Source: Heterotrichella gracilis (Eukaryota; Sar; Xanthophyceae; Tribonematales; Xanthonemataceae). Taken from it: a stretch of DNA of 64,000 nt. The stretch lies in NCBI GenBank assembly GCA_032358255.1, contig JAULBX010025275.1:1-64000 (forward strand), given 5' to 3'. Position 1 is the first letter of the stretch. Each line of letters begins with the position of its first letter. Made by a program: the position numbers and the translations under genes. The notes under the pieces are model-generated. The model did not search any database and had not been told where the DNA came from. It saw nothing but the letters and a program-made list of their open reading frames with translations. Of this stretch, positions 1-11,449 are shown piece by piece.

Positions 1-1534
1 CCCCCAGTGCAAGGGGGTTGGTAGTAATGGCCCCAGCTTGCCGGGGATTCATTCTCGTTTCAACGCATCCCAGTGTACAGATGGGGGGGTCTGGAAGCGC
101 TTCACAAGCTTGCCACTCTGCAGTCCCGAGATGAAAACCTTCAGGTTGTTCCAATAGTCGTCGTGTTTCAATCAGCTGGCCTTGGTACTACACCAGGGTT
201 GAAAACAACTTCATAGTGGCGAGTGAACCACCACTCCGGTGCGCACACTTGCGCCTGAACTCTACAGCTGTTTTGTGAACGTGAACGGTCATACCCCGGA
301 CCACAGTCGCAGCGGTTCGCAGACGGTTCCGAGTGGTTTACAAATGGTTTCGAAACGAAGATATGACTGTGTACGTTTACGTATTCCAGCCTTTTCGCCT
401 GACGAACACAAAGGTTGCACCACACTCACTGGTCAGCTGCGGGGTTGCAGATTGAATTTTCGGGATTATAGAAAGTAAGTTGGGGACCAGCTGCTTTCCT
501 GGACCAAGCTCACATGGGTTTCTGAGCCGCGACGGGTACATTATTATTCTAATTCTAATTCTCACATGGGTTGGGGTGGCGATGGTTGAGGTTGAAGATG
601 TTGGTATGGGATAGGCATGCCCAAGGCGCTGGAGAAGATGGTGCCATGCCATATTGCCGTAGTGCCATAATGATTCACTGACAATGCCATCCACTTTGGC
701 GCCTTGGCGCATATGGCATGGGTGACCGTGGTGACACAGCGATCAATTATGCTGTTGCACTTACTGTTAGTGGGCTCTTATGGCCAGTGATGCACATACA
801 CCTGCCTGATGATAATAACTCATGAACAACACTCCATGATTTTCACTGCTCAGCAGCTACCTTGTAATGGGGCAGCGCTAGTAGTCGGTGTTCACATCAA
901 CTTGCATGTCCTGACCCTGTCCTGCCCAGTCCTGCCCCTGCAAAATAATTTACGGCCGTTTTTAAACAGCACCTCACTGTCTGTAGTGAGATGAAGACCT
1001 AAACCTACATGACTGCTCTAGGCTAACCTGTCACGCTGTACATCCCTCTCCGTGCCCCTCAAATTGCATGCCACCCCAGAGACTAACCGGTGCAGCAATT
1101 GAAGAATGAGATCCCACCTCCACAAAACCCCCTCTCCTCTGCCTACCCTTTTCCATATACCCCCCAACCCCCCCATCCCCCATCCCCTGCCCCCTAGCGC
1201 CGATGCACCCCAACCCCCACCACCTCCCGCTGCCCCAGGATGCCGGTGAACGACTCCCCACTCCCCCCGCCACTGCGGTGGGGGGGCAGTGGTGGTGGGG
1301 GTGCTGACGTGGCATCGTCGCACTGCCCATGTGATCCAACTGGCCAGTCATGCGTCTCCTCGTCATATTGGTGCACCTGCAAAGGGGGTTAACTTCAAAA
1401 CCCTAAACCCTTTCCCTAATTTGACACATGTTGGGGTCGTTGTGAAGCCAGAGCAATGGTGGGTCAGCAGGCACTGGGATGTACCCGCATGATGGCAGGG
1501 ACGAAAAAAATCAGCTCAAAGAACTTGGCCACAA
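1..1534. other. No gene recognised (3' flank of MFS gene)
   Basis: No open reading frame here resembles a known protein or carries convincing splice sites. From about 1120 to 1290 the sequence is C-rich on the plus strand (runs of CCCC and CCACC), which makes long but meaningless minus-strand frames rich in Gly and Trp. The stretch next to 1534 probably holds the 3' untranslated region of the minus-strand transporter gene. Confidence 0.5.
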
Positions 1535-4500
1535 TCACATGCAAAAATAGCAGTTTGGCTTTACCATACTCACATTACGCACGTAATCAGATCTCACCTG
1601 CTGGTACTCGCTCCTATATATGTGCCTGGTGCGCATGTGCAGCAGCGATGCGCACCCCACCACAGCTGACTGCAGGGCCAGAACCACCAGGAAGGTCGAC
1701 CTGCAAGGCAGCAAACTCCCAATTTGCAAAAAACGGGGCTTTACAAGGGACGCACAGCAAATTGACCAAGCAGTCCCAGCACCACAAGTGAGCCTGGCGG
1801 TCCCACCACCACAGCCTGGCAGCATGGAAAGCACTTTCAGAATAGGAAGAGCGGCCAGGAAGTAAACAGCTCGAGTCCCAAACCCTTCACTATGCCGCAA
1901 GGAAGGTCCCAAACCCTTCATAACGTTTCTACGAACGGCAGGCTCGTAACCCTGTAGAATTCTGAGCCTATGCTCTAACAATAGCATTCCCTTGGATTCC
2001 CTAGTAAGGATCAATGCATGCCCAAGAACCCAAACCCTTCACTGGGGCTCACCAAATCACGACAAATGCACCCTCCCCAATCTAGCACCCCCAACCCCCA
2101 CCTGAAGCAGTCCGCCCCCAGGCATGTGTGGTGGTGGCCCCCTGTGGCGTGGTGGCGGGAGAGGGCACGGGAGTACAGCCACCCCGCCAGCTTGGCGGCC
2201 ATGCCAAAGCTTGCGGCTGCTGGGGCGGCCTGTGGTGGGCAGCAGCAGGTGAGGGTTTAGCAGGGTTTTGGATGTTGTTTGGGGACTGAAAGTCGGGTCA
2301 GTGGGAGGGTTTTGGCGGGACTTCTGTCACTCGATATAAGTGCATATGGGCGGCGATGGTTGGCTAGTGGTGTGAGTGCTTTCTCCAGACCAACATTGAT
2401 CGGAAGGCACTGTAGAACTTTGCCCCGAATTTGGGCTTTTGGGCCAAATCAGCGCAATCATTCTCAGCGCGTTATGGCACCACAGAGCGCCAGGCAAAAC
2501 CCCGCACCTGGATTAGGTCGTAGTTGGTGGCAGTGTGCGCATGAGGCGAAACCCCGCACCTGTATGAGATTGTAGTTGGTGGCAAAGTGCGCCAGACCAA
2601 ACAGCTCTGAAGTGAGTGCGGGGACCAGGCTCCAGTGTGCGCCAAACGCAAACCCTAGGGTGGTGGCCACAAGGTAGAGGGAGGGGAGGTCGGCAGCAGC
2701 TGCTATCAGCGCTCCCACAGCCATCAGCACGCTAGCGCCAATCATGAACAGCGGCCTGTAGGGTTCAGGATTTTAGGGTTTTGGACCGGCGAGGGTTAGG
2801 GTTTTTCAGTGTTTGTTTCTACCAAACAAACACACAAAATTTGCAAGGTTTCAGCACGAAAGAAGAGGGTTTCATCTGAGGTTGCCGTGCTTGTGCAGCA
2901 GGGTGCAGGATTGTAAGGTTTTGACTGTAGGGTTTAGGGTTCGCACCTGGGGGTGCCGTGCTTGTGCAGCATGGTTTCCGAAAAGTAGCCCGCCCCCAGC
3001 CTGCCCGCGCAATTGCTGACTGAGAACACAGACACAAACACAACCTGGCCGTCCTTCTGGCCCCCAAGCGCCCGAACGAGCTCAGCTGCAAAGGGGGGTG
3101 GGGATGGGGGGTGGTGGGGTTTTCAGGAGGGGAGGAGGGAGCAGTGGGTGGGTGGTTCAGGAGGGGGTGTCGTGGGAGAATGAAGGGGGTGTCGTGGGGG
3201 GGAGGGGAGGGGATGACAGGGATTTGTTTCCATGACGCGCGATTGCTGACTGACAACACAGACACAAACGCAACCTGGCCATCCTTCTGGCCCCCCCGAG
3301 CTTGCACGAGTTTGGCTGCAAAGGGGCGGTGGTTCAAGAGGGAAATCCAGTGCAGTTGGAGGTCCTAGAACTGGCAGTGGGTGGTTCAGGAGGAGGGGTT
3401 GTGTGGGATCCCCAGGATCCCCAAGGATCTCCAGGATTTGGGAGGGCAGCATGTAACCGACACAGGGGTGAAGGGGTGTATAGGGAAGGGACTGGAGGGT
3501 AATGTGACAAGGCTCCCTAGCCAATGCATGTGCTCCTGTCGGCACATGCAGCCTGTTGGAAAGGAAAAGGACAGGGCATTCCTGGGCCCCACTGCAAGCA
3601 CCTCCACATCCCCTACAACAACCCTCAAACCCCCTTCAAAACCCCTCCAACAACCCCTCCAATCTGTACCTGAGTTGTTGAGGAAAACTAGCGCGGTCCC
3701 CACCCCTATCCCAAACACCGCACACAGCAGCCAGAAATCCAGCGAGGCCAGGCAAGCCAAGGGGGAGAGGTCGGGCATGGACGAAGGGGGGGTGCGGGTG
3801 GGTGAGGGGGCAAGGGGCGCAATCTCCTGTGGAGGTGGGATGCGGTTGTGGGTTTGGGGTTGTGGGTGGTGAGAGCACTCGCACACATTTTGGCAATCTA
3901 ATAGATAGAAAAGTGTAGGGTTGATTGTCTAGGGTTGTGCGGGGTGAGAGCGCTTGCACGAGTTTCCAATGCAACAAAAGAACACCGTGTGGCAAATGGA
4001 ATCACCCATGCGTGGCAGGCGAAACCACATCTTTGCGGGCATGTGCAATCACCCGTGCATATATATAAAGCCACCCATGGCTCATACCAAACCTTCCATC
4101 CACCCCCCACACCCGTCCACCCACCTCGCCTTTGACAGGGCTGGCCTGAAGCTCCTCCCCCTCCTCCACCCCCCTCTTCGCCCCCCCTCCCCCCTCCTCC
4201 CCACCCCCCTCCAGCGGCACCGCATACAGCCCCGGCACTCCCCAGGGGACGAAAAACGACAGGCACGCGAGTAGGAGGCTCCCACAGGCAAAGTAGGTGC
4301 GGGCTGTGTGGTATTCAGGGTAGCGCTGCCCCAGCAGTGCGGTTGCCACTTGGTATATTGCTAGGGCTCCCACAACCTGGTAGAGAAAGGCAAAACGCCG
4401 CCCTGCGGGGGTGCAGGCGATATTGAATGTGAAGAAATGAACATATACATATCTATACAGCTACGTAGCCTGTCCTTAACACGCGCAAAGAGGAGCAATT

Positions 4501-6476
4501 AGCAATTAGGGACGGCAATATCTCTGTCCACGGTGTTCTCTACGATTAGGTGGCAAAACAATGTGATATCGCATGTGTGATACGCCTGTGCTATGCAACC
4601 AGGTGATATGGCATGTGTGATACACCTGGGGTATGGCGGATGCGGCATGGTGCCTGTAATGATGCGCATGCGACCCCACCCCTCCCCACTCCTGTGCCTA
4701 GCGGTTGCTTGCGCATATGTGCACTTCGCCATGCGAACCATTCACATGTGGCCCACAGCGTGTCCATGGCCATGTGACTCAATCATCCCATTGTGACAGC
4801 CCCATGTGACCCTCCCACCCACCACACAGCACACACCTGTGCTGCTACCGCTGCCCCCCTTGGCCCCCTCCGATTGCTCCACAAATGGCACGTGGTTTAC
4901 CAGGGGGGCGCACACAAGGGTGATGGCGGCGGGGAGGACACCCAGGCACAGCACGAATGAGGCGGCGTCTGGGAGGAAGAAACCCTGGTAGAGGGTTGTG
5001 TACACGCTGGCGCTCAGCCCCACAAAGGACTTCATGATCCCCACCACCATGCCTGGCCAGAGAAAGAAATTAACTAACAGGAAGCTGAGAGAAAACAAAA
5101 CGAATAAAAATTGAGACAGGGATACTGGTGGGTTTTGGAATACACCCTAGTAGAGGGTTGTGTACACGCTGGCACTCAGCCCCACTAAGGACTTCATGAT
5201 CCCCACCACCATGCCTCTCCAGAAAAACAAAAGAACAAGTTTTTGATTAATTTGATATCAATAGGGATAATGGTAATTTCTGGAAGAGACCCTGGTAGAG
5301 GGTTGTGTACACGCTGGCACTCAGCCCCACTAAGGACTTCATGATCACCACCACCATGCCTGCGCCGTGTGACAAATATTGATTACACAGGTTTGAACAG
5401 GTGCATTGCTTGAATTGCAGCGGCCGTGAGGCCATGTATGGTGGATGAGTGCATGCATGCATGGTGCACACCTCGCTCGTTGGGAAAATTCCTCAGATTT
5501 GTGGCCACCCCCACGGTGTCGGTGTATGTGCCCCCGTTGCACGCCAGCATGGCGATGAGGGTCAGCTGCCAATAGGACACATAAATCCGCCTGTGGGGTG
5601 GGAATCGGTAGCATACACCTCCGCCACGTCGAACAAGGTGTAACCAAACAAGTTGAGAAAATAAATGTAAGCTCAAATCCCAGGTTGGTCCTGGCGCATG
5701 AGTGCACGACTGGGTTGGCGCTGAACACAGTAGTGCTTGACCAGGGGTGCGTGAACAGGCTGCGGCGAGGCACGTATTGGGCATTTCGCAACGATGGCGA
5801 GCTGTGGAATTTGGTGAGCAATTTTGAATGCATCAAGGGGTTGACAACCACAGCGTTGAGGATTCACCAACGTGCTGGGACAGTGGCTAGGGTTTGTGTA
5901 GGGTTTTGACTCGTACCCGGTGATTGCCGCCCACAGGACGGTATACCCTACTAGGTCGACCACAGCACCGATCCCCAGCACCAGCCTGCACACAGGTGGC
6001 ACACAGTGAGGCCTGGCGTGTGCACCAGCAAGCCAAGCGCTTCACCACTTGCTTTGAATGCGCTGTTTGTTCATGGCTAGGCAGCTTTTTGCAACAGCAC
6101 ACCCAATGCAGCTGTGAAACCCTAGGGGAAACCCTGCAACGTCAAGCAATTCAGGGAGGTGTGCGGTGGCACGCTCCGGCGGACGCATGCACAGCTACGC
6201 AGCTTATGCATGCATGCATCACCACCCGCATATGCATGCGTTGCCTCACCTGGGCCCAAGCTTATGGTGGTGCTCCAGGAAGTCATACACCAGTCCCGCC
6301 GCCAGCCCTGCGTAGCCGCCCAGGTTGCACGCCGAGCCCACGCCCTCCAGTTGCGCTTGGGTGAGGTCAAACCTCCCTTTGAGCTCCTCGGCGTATATGG
6401 AGAAGGTGTATGCCAGTCCGGCTGAGAGCAGTATGGGGGCGGTTGCAGCAAGGGTGTACCACTTGCTCACGTACAT
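1535..6476 (-). CDS. Nodulin-like major facilitator superfamily transporter (10 exons)
   Basis: A membrane transporter of the plant nodulin-like MFS family; the substrate cannot be told from sequence. Exons (minus strand): 6476-6250, 5985-5917, 5590-5472, 5052-4837, 4402-4125, 3826-3670, 3085-2947, 2755-2560, 2229-2102, 1700 to about 1535. All junctions are GT-AG and phases agree throughout. The start MYVSKWYTL leads into the first membrane segment. Family signatures follow in order: YWQLTLIAMLACNGG, NLRNFPNERG joined to MVVGIMKSFVGLS, SLDFWLL, FVSVFSVSN...GYFSE, FGAHW, SELFGLAHFATNYN, TCLGADCFR, and a last hydrophobic segment ending RTRHIYRSEYQQ. About 560 residues, the usual family size. 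The C-terminus is uncertain: either the frame reads to the stop at 1535, or the donor-like GTGAGA at 1597 leads to a further exon. At least three introns hold partial exon copies, listed separately. Confidence 0.87.
2493..2545 (-). repeat. Downstream exon echo of MFS exon 8, direct tandem unit
   Basis: The end of exon 8 (CCACCAACTACAATCTCATA, then CAG) plus its donor GTGCGGGGTTT is followed at once by a second copy (CCACCAACTACGACCTAATC, then CAG, then GTGCGGGGTTTTG). The unit is about 52 bp and spans the exon-intron border, so this looks like a plain tandem duplication across a splice site. Confidence 0.85.
2876..2912 (-). repeat. Downstream exon echo of MFS exon 7
   Basis: A short copy of the last roughly 35 bases of exon 7 (encoding LLHKHG) lies in the following intron. 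It lacks a good donor: CAG is followed by AT instead of GT. Confidence 0.65.
3227..3323 (-). repeat. Upstream exon echo of MFS exon 7
   Basis: Repeats the acceptor (TTTGCAG) and about 85 bases of the 5' part of exon 7 (3085-2947), encoding GGQKDGQVAFVSVLSVSN, then breaks off into unrelated G/C-rich sequence. It lies in the intron before exon 7. Confidence 0.8.
5145..5362 (-). repeat. Two upstream exon echoes of MFS exon 4
   Basis: Two copies (about 5145-5216 and 5287-5360) repeat the first 70-75 bases of exon 4 (5052-4837), encoding MVV.IMKSLVGLSASVYTTLYQG, each preceded by an AG acceptor. Both diverge into intron sequence before the exon ends. Only the copy at 5052 continues into the rest of the exon and ends in a usable donor. 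Spacing is about 145-165 bp. Confidence 0.85.
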
Positions 6477-8329
6477 GTCAGCGCCCGAATACGGGTATGT
6501 TTACGCGCGTCGGCCAGGCCGTGCGTTCAGCACACAACAGTCTGCAAATTGCATGCTGTCAAATCTGAGGCCACTAGCTGCCAACGTTTAACTAACAGCA
6601 CCATCGCCCTACATGGTCAACGTACGTAGAGGGAACGACGCAGTTGTGCACCAGAAAAGAGGGGTTAATCTTATAAATACAAGGCCAGCGATTGCGTTCC
6701 AGGTGCATCTGGCACGAGCAGTCGGTGACTGCAAGGGAATCGACTATGCAACAGCGAAAGCGCACTGCGTTGGGAAACGCCTCAACAAGGAGTCAACCTG
6801 TGGGCTCTCGTGGGCTAGTAGTGTGTGGCAACTTGCAGTTGCACACGCCATGCATTGCATGAAATTGATTGCACGTGCACGTGGATGCTTTAATGGATCC
6901 ACGGGACACGGTGGCTGTGGCGGTCGCGGACGATATGCATGCCAGGAAATAACGACGGAACAGTGCGCTTTATGCTTGTGTGCTACCGTATATGCTACCA
7001 CAGGGCAAACAGCAACCACGCGTTGCTGCAGCGTGCACCCACATCGCCTGCTTCAGGAGGGTGTGTCGCTCACCTTGTTCGCTCTGTGTAAGGGCGAGTG
7101 CTGGCTCGGAGGATGCCAAAGCTGGTACCCTTATTCAGCCTCACCTAGCCTAGGCCCTAGGCCGTAGGCTAGGGCGCCCAAACAGCAGCTGGGCAGAACT
7201 CTCCATCGGGTGCAGGAGCCGGCATGCTGTGCCGCCATGATCTAGCATTGTCGGCATCCACCTAGCTACAGCAGCTTTGACCGCGAGCAAGGCCTCTCTA
7301 GCAACTCCCAGGTGCTGGATCCAACGACAGAGGTGCCGCACGCTCTCCTGGCCTAATCCCGCCGCCCACCCAGCAGCTTGACAGTAGGCGGTACCCATTG
7401 AGCGCCAAAGACTGGCCCAAACTTTGGGCCAAAGGGGGTGCTCCAGCCCTTTCCCCCTGGGTGCTGAGCCTCTCCCGATGCAGTATCCTGGGGATGGCAG
7501 GCGTGCAGGTGGGCCCTTCACCAAGGTGCTCATGGGCCCACAAGGCTCCTAGTGAGGCATGCATGCAATGTGCATTGCATATATGCCTGCCCTGACCATA
7601 TGCATACATACATGCTTGCCTGACCACATGGCAGTGACATCCACACATCGGATTAGCAACCCTGTGTACACAACTACCAACATTTGCTGCTACCAACAGG
7701 GCCTTCTTACAGTTTTGGTGATGTACCTGCCTAGTGGTGGTAGCAGCCCAACGTGAAGCATCCTGGTAGCCGTGGGGCCTGCAAGGATGGCTGTGGTTGC
7801 CTGGCACCCAGTGGCCTTGCTTTCACTGCTATGGTGGGTAAAGAGCAGCACATGCTAGTCATGTTAGTCATGCAATACATGGTTATGTTTGTAAGCAGGC
7901 CCTGTTGGTAGCACTGTTGTTCAAAACGTTGGTGCTATTCCGATGTGTATGTCACTGTCATGCATGCCATGCATGCCTGACCAGGGGCCCATGGGCATGT
8001 TGGTGATGTATCCATCTAGTGGCATGCGACCTTGTTACACAATCACCGACAGCCGCCGTGCACGTCAACAACAGTGTTAAGGAGAAGGACAGGGATAGTG
8101 GATTGTGCTGTCAATCCGCCGCAGCAACTGACGTGCAGCCGCTGTGCAAGTCAGTGCCATGCAGATGGGGCAGACATGCAGCTGTAAACCCTAACCCTAA
8201 CCCTAAAGCCTGCCCAAGCTGACATGCAGCCCCAAACTCTAAACCCTAATCCCTGCCCACGTTGACCCGCCCTGCGCCAGTCCTGTGATACCCACCCCTT
8301 GTCGCCACGCCATGCAGCCTTGCTTCACA
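6477..8329. other. Intergenic region between divergent genes, no gene recognised
   Basis: This lies between the starts of the minus-strand transporter and the plus-strand fucosyltransferase. It should hold both promoters and the missing 5' exon of the latter, but I could not identify either. A minus-strand frame at 7150-7533 (127 codons) has fairly protein-like composition but matches nothing I know. Telomere-like words (CCCTAACCCTAACCCTAA) occur near 8190, and ATGCATGC words recur. Confidence 0.5.
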
Positions 8330-11300
8330 GCTGCTGGCTGCACCGATACCGGCGACCCAACCAGTGCAGCCAGGGCGCTATTTGTTCTTCCGCACCGATC
8401 ACGATGGCTTCAACAACCAGCGCATCGACCTGTACCACGCGGTGTGGTGGGCCAACCACACCGACCGCACCCTCGTGCAGCCTGAGGTGATTGATGTGTT
8501 GTAGTTAGGTACTTGGTTACATGCATTCCAGGAATGCAGCCAGATGAGCAGTCAGGCGTGCACATGCGGCGCCACGCAGCTCTTTCCTGGCATTGTTGAA
8601 CCACCTATTGATCCCACGCGACTTGAGGTCCTGCTGGAGAAGGTCAGATGTGGCTTTGCTTCATGATTGAGATATACATCGCATTTATGAAGCATCCCAC
8701 ATCACGTGTCACTCGCATCTATGTGGCATTGTCATGCCATGTCATGCCAGGGGACATCTGTCACGTGTGAATTGACCAGCGTACAGTGGTAGCTTCTGTG
8801 TCATGACCGCATTGCGCATTTCAGACCTTTTCCAGCAAGACCTCAAGTCGCGTGGGCTCAAAAGGTGGTTCAAACAGTGCCAGGAAAGAGCTGTGTGGCG
8901 GCAAGGATGTTATTCGACAGTCACATTCAGGGAGCCAACCCAAGCTCACAAGACATTTTTTTTAACTTACTGTATTTATCCATGTATTTATTCATTTGTG
9001 TTTGCCTGACACTGGCGAATTGCAGGTGCTGGAGGACTTTCAGTATGGGCACAGGAACTACGACCACCACTACCCGCTGGCTGACTACTACAATATAACC
9101 CTACTGGACCAGGTAATGGCTCACCCTTCCCTCCCCTTTCTTTCCCCTGTCTTCTCCCTTTCAAGCTGGCTAGGGAGGTGCGTGGGTTGGAACTGTCGCA
9201 GGATGTACATTCACCAGCCAGAGGACCAGCTGCAGCCGACTCTCATCCCAATAAAAACACCATTCAGGCCGTGTTTCCACTGTGCCATATAATCTCCCAT
9301 TTTCAGATCGAAAAATTTCCTCAATTTGTACGATCCTGCAGCGCCCCACCTTAAACATGATGTTCTGCATTTCTTGCCCTCGCCTATATTAAAGCTTTAT
9401 GCACTGGACCAGGCACTGCCCAGGGGGAGCGTCAGCATGGAAAATTTCCGTCGTGATGTATAAATATTGTAATATAATCATTGTATAATTTAATCATGTT
9501 GTTTCTTATGCACTGGCCCAGGCACTGCCCAGGGGGAGCATCAGCATGGCAGATTTCCTGCTCCAATGCAATGCAACCTTGGAGCTTGCAGTCGTGAATG
9601 ACAACCACTGCCACTCGAGCAGGAACGCAACAGGATCTGCTGCCGCGACAGGCCAAGGTGGGTGCTCAGAAAGAACGAAAGAAAAGGAGAAAAGGGGCCG
9701 CCAGATGCGGAGTTAGGTGGCCCACTGGCTCCCACCAGAGCACCAAAACCATAACAGTATCCCTCTCATGAACAGGAATGTTTGAAACGCGAAATGATTT
9801 GGCTGTTTAATTGCATATAGTAGTCTTCACATCTTATGTATTACCCAATGTACCAAAACCCTGTAAACACCCAAAATTGGTACGGTCCGAGCAGTGTGAA
9901 ATCTCGTTAGAGTGACGTTAAGCCTAATCCCTAACCCCTAACTCTAAACGCTAAAAAATATCAACTCGTAGCCTGTTGCTGCCACAGGCCAAAATGGGAC
10001 CCAAGCGCGCTGCCTGGTCCATTGGGACAAGCTGGAGTCTAGGCTCCACCTGCATGGGGAAGTGCCTGAGACGTCAGTTCACGACTTTGTGACAGGGGAG
10101 TATGACACAAGCCTGCGGTGCGTGGGGTTCCTGGCAGGAACTTCCAAAGCCAGACCCAAGGAGCTGGGCGTCTACTCCCGCTACAATGGCCCAGAAGGCT
10201 ACCAGGTGATTGCCAGGGGGTGCTAGCTTGCAAGGCTGTGTAGGGTTGCTAGGGTTTAGGGTGTGTGTGGTAGGCTTGCCTTTGCCGGGTGTTGTTCTTT
10301 TTGTCACCCCTGGGATTGGGCTACTTCTCGGGGACCTGTTTGCTATTGCGCATGGGCGCGCATGTATTCTCATGCTACCAATAAAACAATGTCAGCTCAT
10401 GCTATAAGCAATATTGTGTTCTGTTGTGCATTATATATATGACCCCTTATGGTATATGAGAGTCTTGCATCCTCATGCATATTCGCATTTACAGTCACGT
10501 CTGCATCCACATCCACACCCACATCCACATCCACATCCACATCCGCTTCCACATCCACATCCACATCCACATCCACATCCACATCCACATCCACATCCAC
10601 ATCCACATTCACGTTCTCATTCTACCAGGGGTACCGGGCGGATGAGAACGAGGTGTTCCGCTCCATTCGGAGCCATGTGGATGCACGGGAGGACTATTGG
10701 AAGGAAGCCAGAAGGTACCTGGGGTCGCTCCCAGGGGGGTGTTGGGCAATACACCTGCGCCTGGGGGACTACATCAACACGCACTGCAAAAAGTGAGGGG
10801 CCAACTACCTTGCCTGCAAAACCTGCAAAGTAATTGCCTTGCTTACAGTTGATTGCAAATCATACGATTGATGGGTTGATGTATAAAATTGTTGATTGCA
10901 AAGGGTCTGCTCTATGCATGTGTATGCTAGCCAGCCTGGGCACTGTTTAGGGTTAGGGCAACAATAATCACCCATATTCCTGCCTGCAGTCACAGTTACA
11001 GGTACATTGAAATGCAACACAGGCACATACAGTTTACACTTTGTACCGCTTACCACTAAGTACCGCTTTTTTGCAGCTGGGCCAAGTTCAAACTGGCATC
11101 CCCAGACCAGGCCTGCCCCTCCTACCAAAACGTGAGCGACTGTGCATCCCTGGGAGGCGCCCCCTGCTTATTCGTGGCCACAACCAAACAAGACATCCCC
11201 GAGGTGAAAAACCAGCTGGCTACATACCTGCCCCACACACCCGCATTTTTCTACCAGCCCACGGGCCAGACACCCAGCCTGGACCTGGGTGAGCGTGTGG

Positions 11301-11449
11301 ACACGGTGAGCCTGGTGGAGATGTGCATTTGCACCCTGGCGGAGGTGTTTGTGGGCAACAGGCTGTCCAGTTGGTCGGGGAGCGTGATCAGCGGGAGGAT
11401 GCTGTTGGGCAGGGCTAGGAACGCAACCAAGGTGTGGGGCCACTGTTGA
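8330..11449 (+). CDS. O-fucosyltransferase-like glycosyltransferase (5' end not found)
   Basis: Resembles the GDP-fucose protein O-fucosyltransferase fold used in the secretory pathway; the acceptor is unknown. Exons: about 8330-8486, 9026-9112, 9522-9657, 9988-10205, 10629-10792, 11077-11449, with phases agreeing. Family features seen: RYLFFRTDHDGFNNQRI (the usual N-terminal GGFNNQRI-like motif), RTLVQPE, the central HLRLGDY, and the C-terminal block VSLVEMCICTLAEVFVGN followed by LSSWSG, which in this family forms the nucleotide-sugar pocket. The first visible exon has no start codon in frame, so an upstream exon, probably with a signal anchor, is missing from the model. The stop is at 11447. 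Intron 1 holds two inverted repeat-element fragments, intron 2 an exon echo, and intron 4 ends in a (CCACAT)n tract. The exact sugar specificity is inference. Confidence 0.78.
8497..8640 (-). mobile_element. Repeat-family fragment, possibly the 3' tail of a LINE
   Basis: On the minus strand this matches 42765-42905 over about 140 bp. It encodes DLKSRGINRWF and, after a shift, the CQERAAWRRMC motif, followed by a shared trailer (TGACTGCT.ATCTGGCTGC) ending near ATGCATGTAAC. The W...R..WR pattern recalls C-termini of LINE reverse transcriptases, but that assignment is inference. It sits in fucosyltransferase intron 1, opposite in direction to 8827-8907. Confidence 0.55.
8827..8907 (+). mobile_element. 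Second fragment of the same repeat family, inverted to the first
   Basis: Encodes QQDLKSRGLKRWFKQCQERA and so matches the fragment at 8571-8640 in opposite orientation, with roughly 190 bp between them. The pair could fold as a long imperfect hairpin in the fucosyltransferase pre-mRNA. Confidence 0.6.
9413..9450 (+). repeat. Upstream exon echo of fucosyltransferase exon 3
   Basis: Repeats the acceptor context CACTGGACCAG and the first 35-40 bases of exon 3 (GCACTGCCCAGGGGGAGC, encoding ALPRGS.SM) 109 bp upstream of the real copy at 9522, then breaks off into A/T-rich intron. Confidence 0.85.
10498..10612 (+). repeat. (CCACAT)n hexanucleotide microsatellite
   Basis: About 19 units of CCACAT with a few substitutions (CCACAC, CCGCTT), ending 16 bases before the acceptor of fucosyltransferase exon 5 at 10629. 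It forms part of the polypyrimidine-rich end of the intron. Confidence 0.95.

Noticed and set aside
1018-1382. Three overlapping minus-strand Gly/Trp/Arg-rich frames
   Set aside because: Artefact of a C-rich tract; all three frames are open for the same reason.
7150-7533. Minus-strand frame of 127 codons with fairly protein-like composition
   Set aside because: No recognisable family, no partner exons found; kept only as a note in the intergenic entry.
8190-8212. CCCTAA repeats as a chromosome end or assembly edge
   Set aside because: Only two or three units, inside continuous gene-bearing sequence; similar words occur throughout introns.
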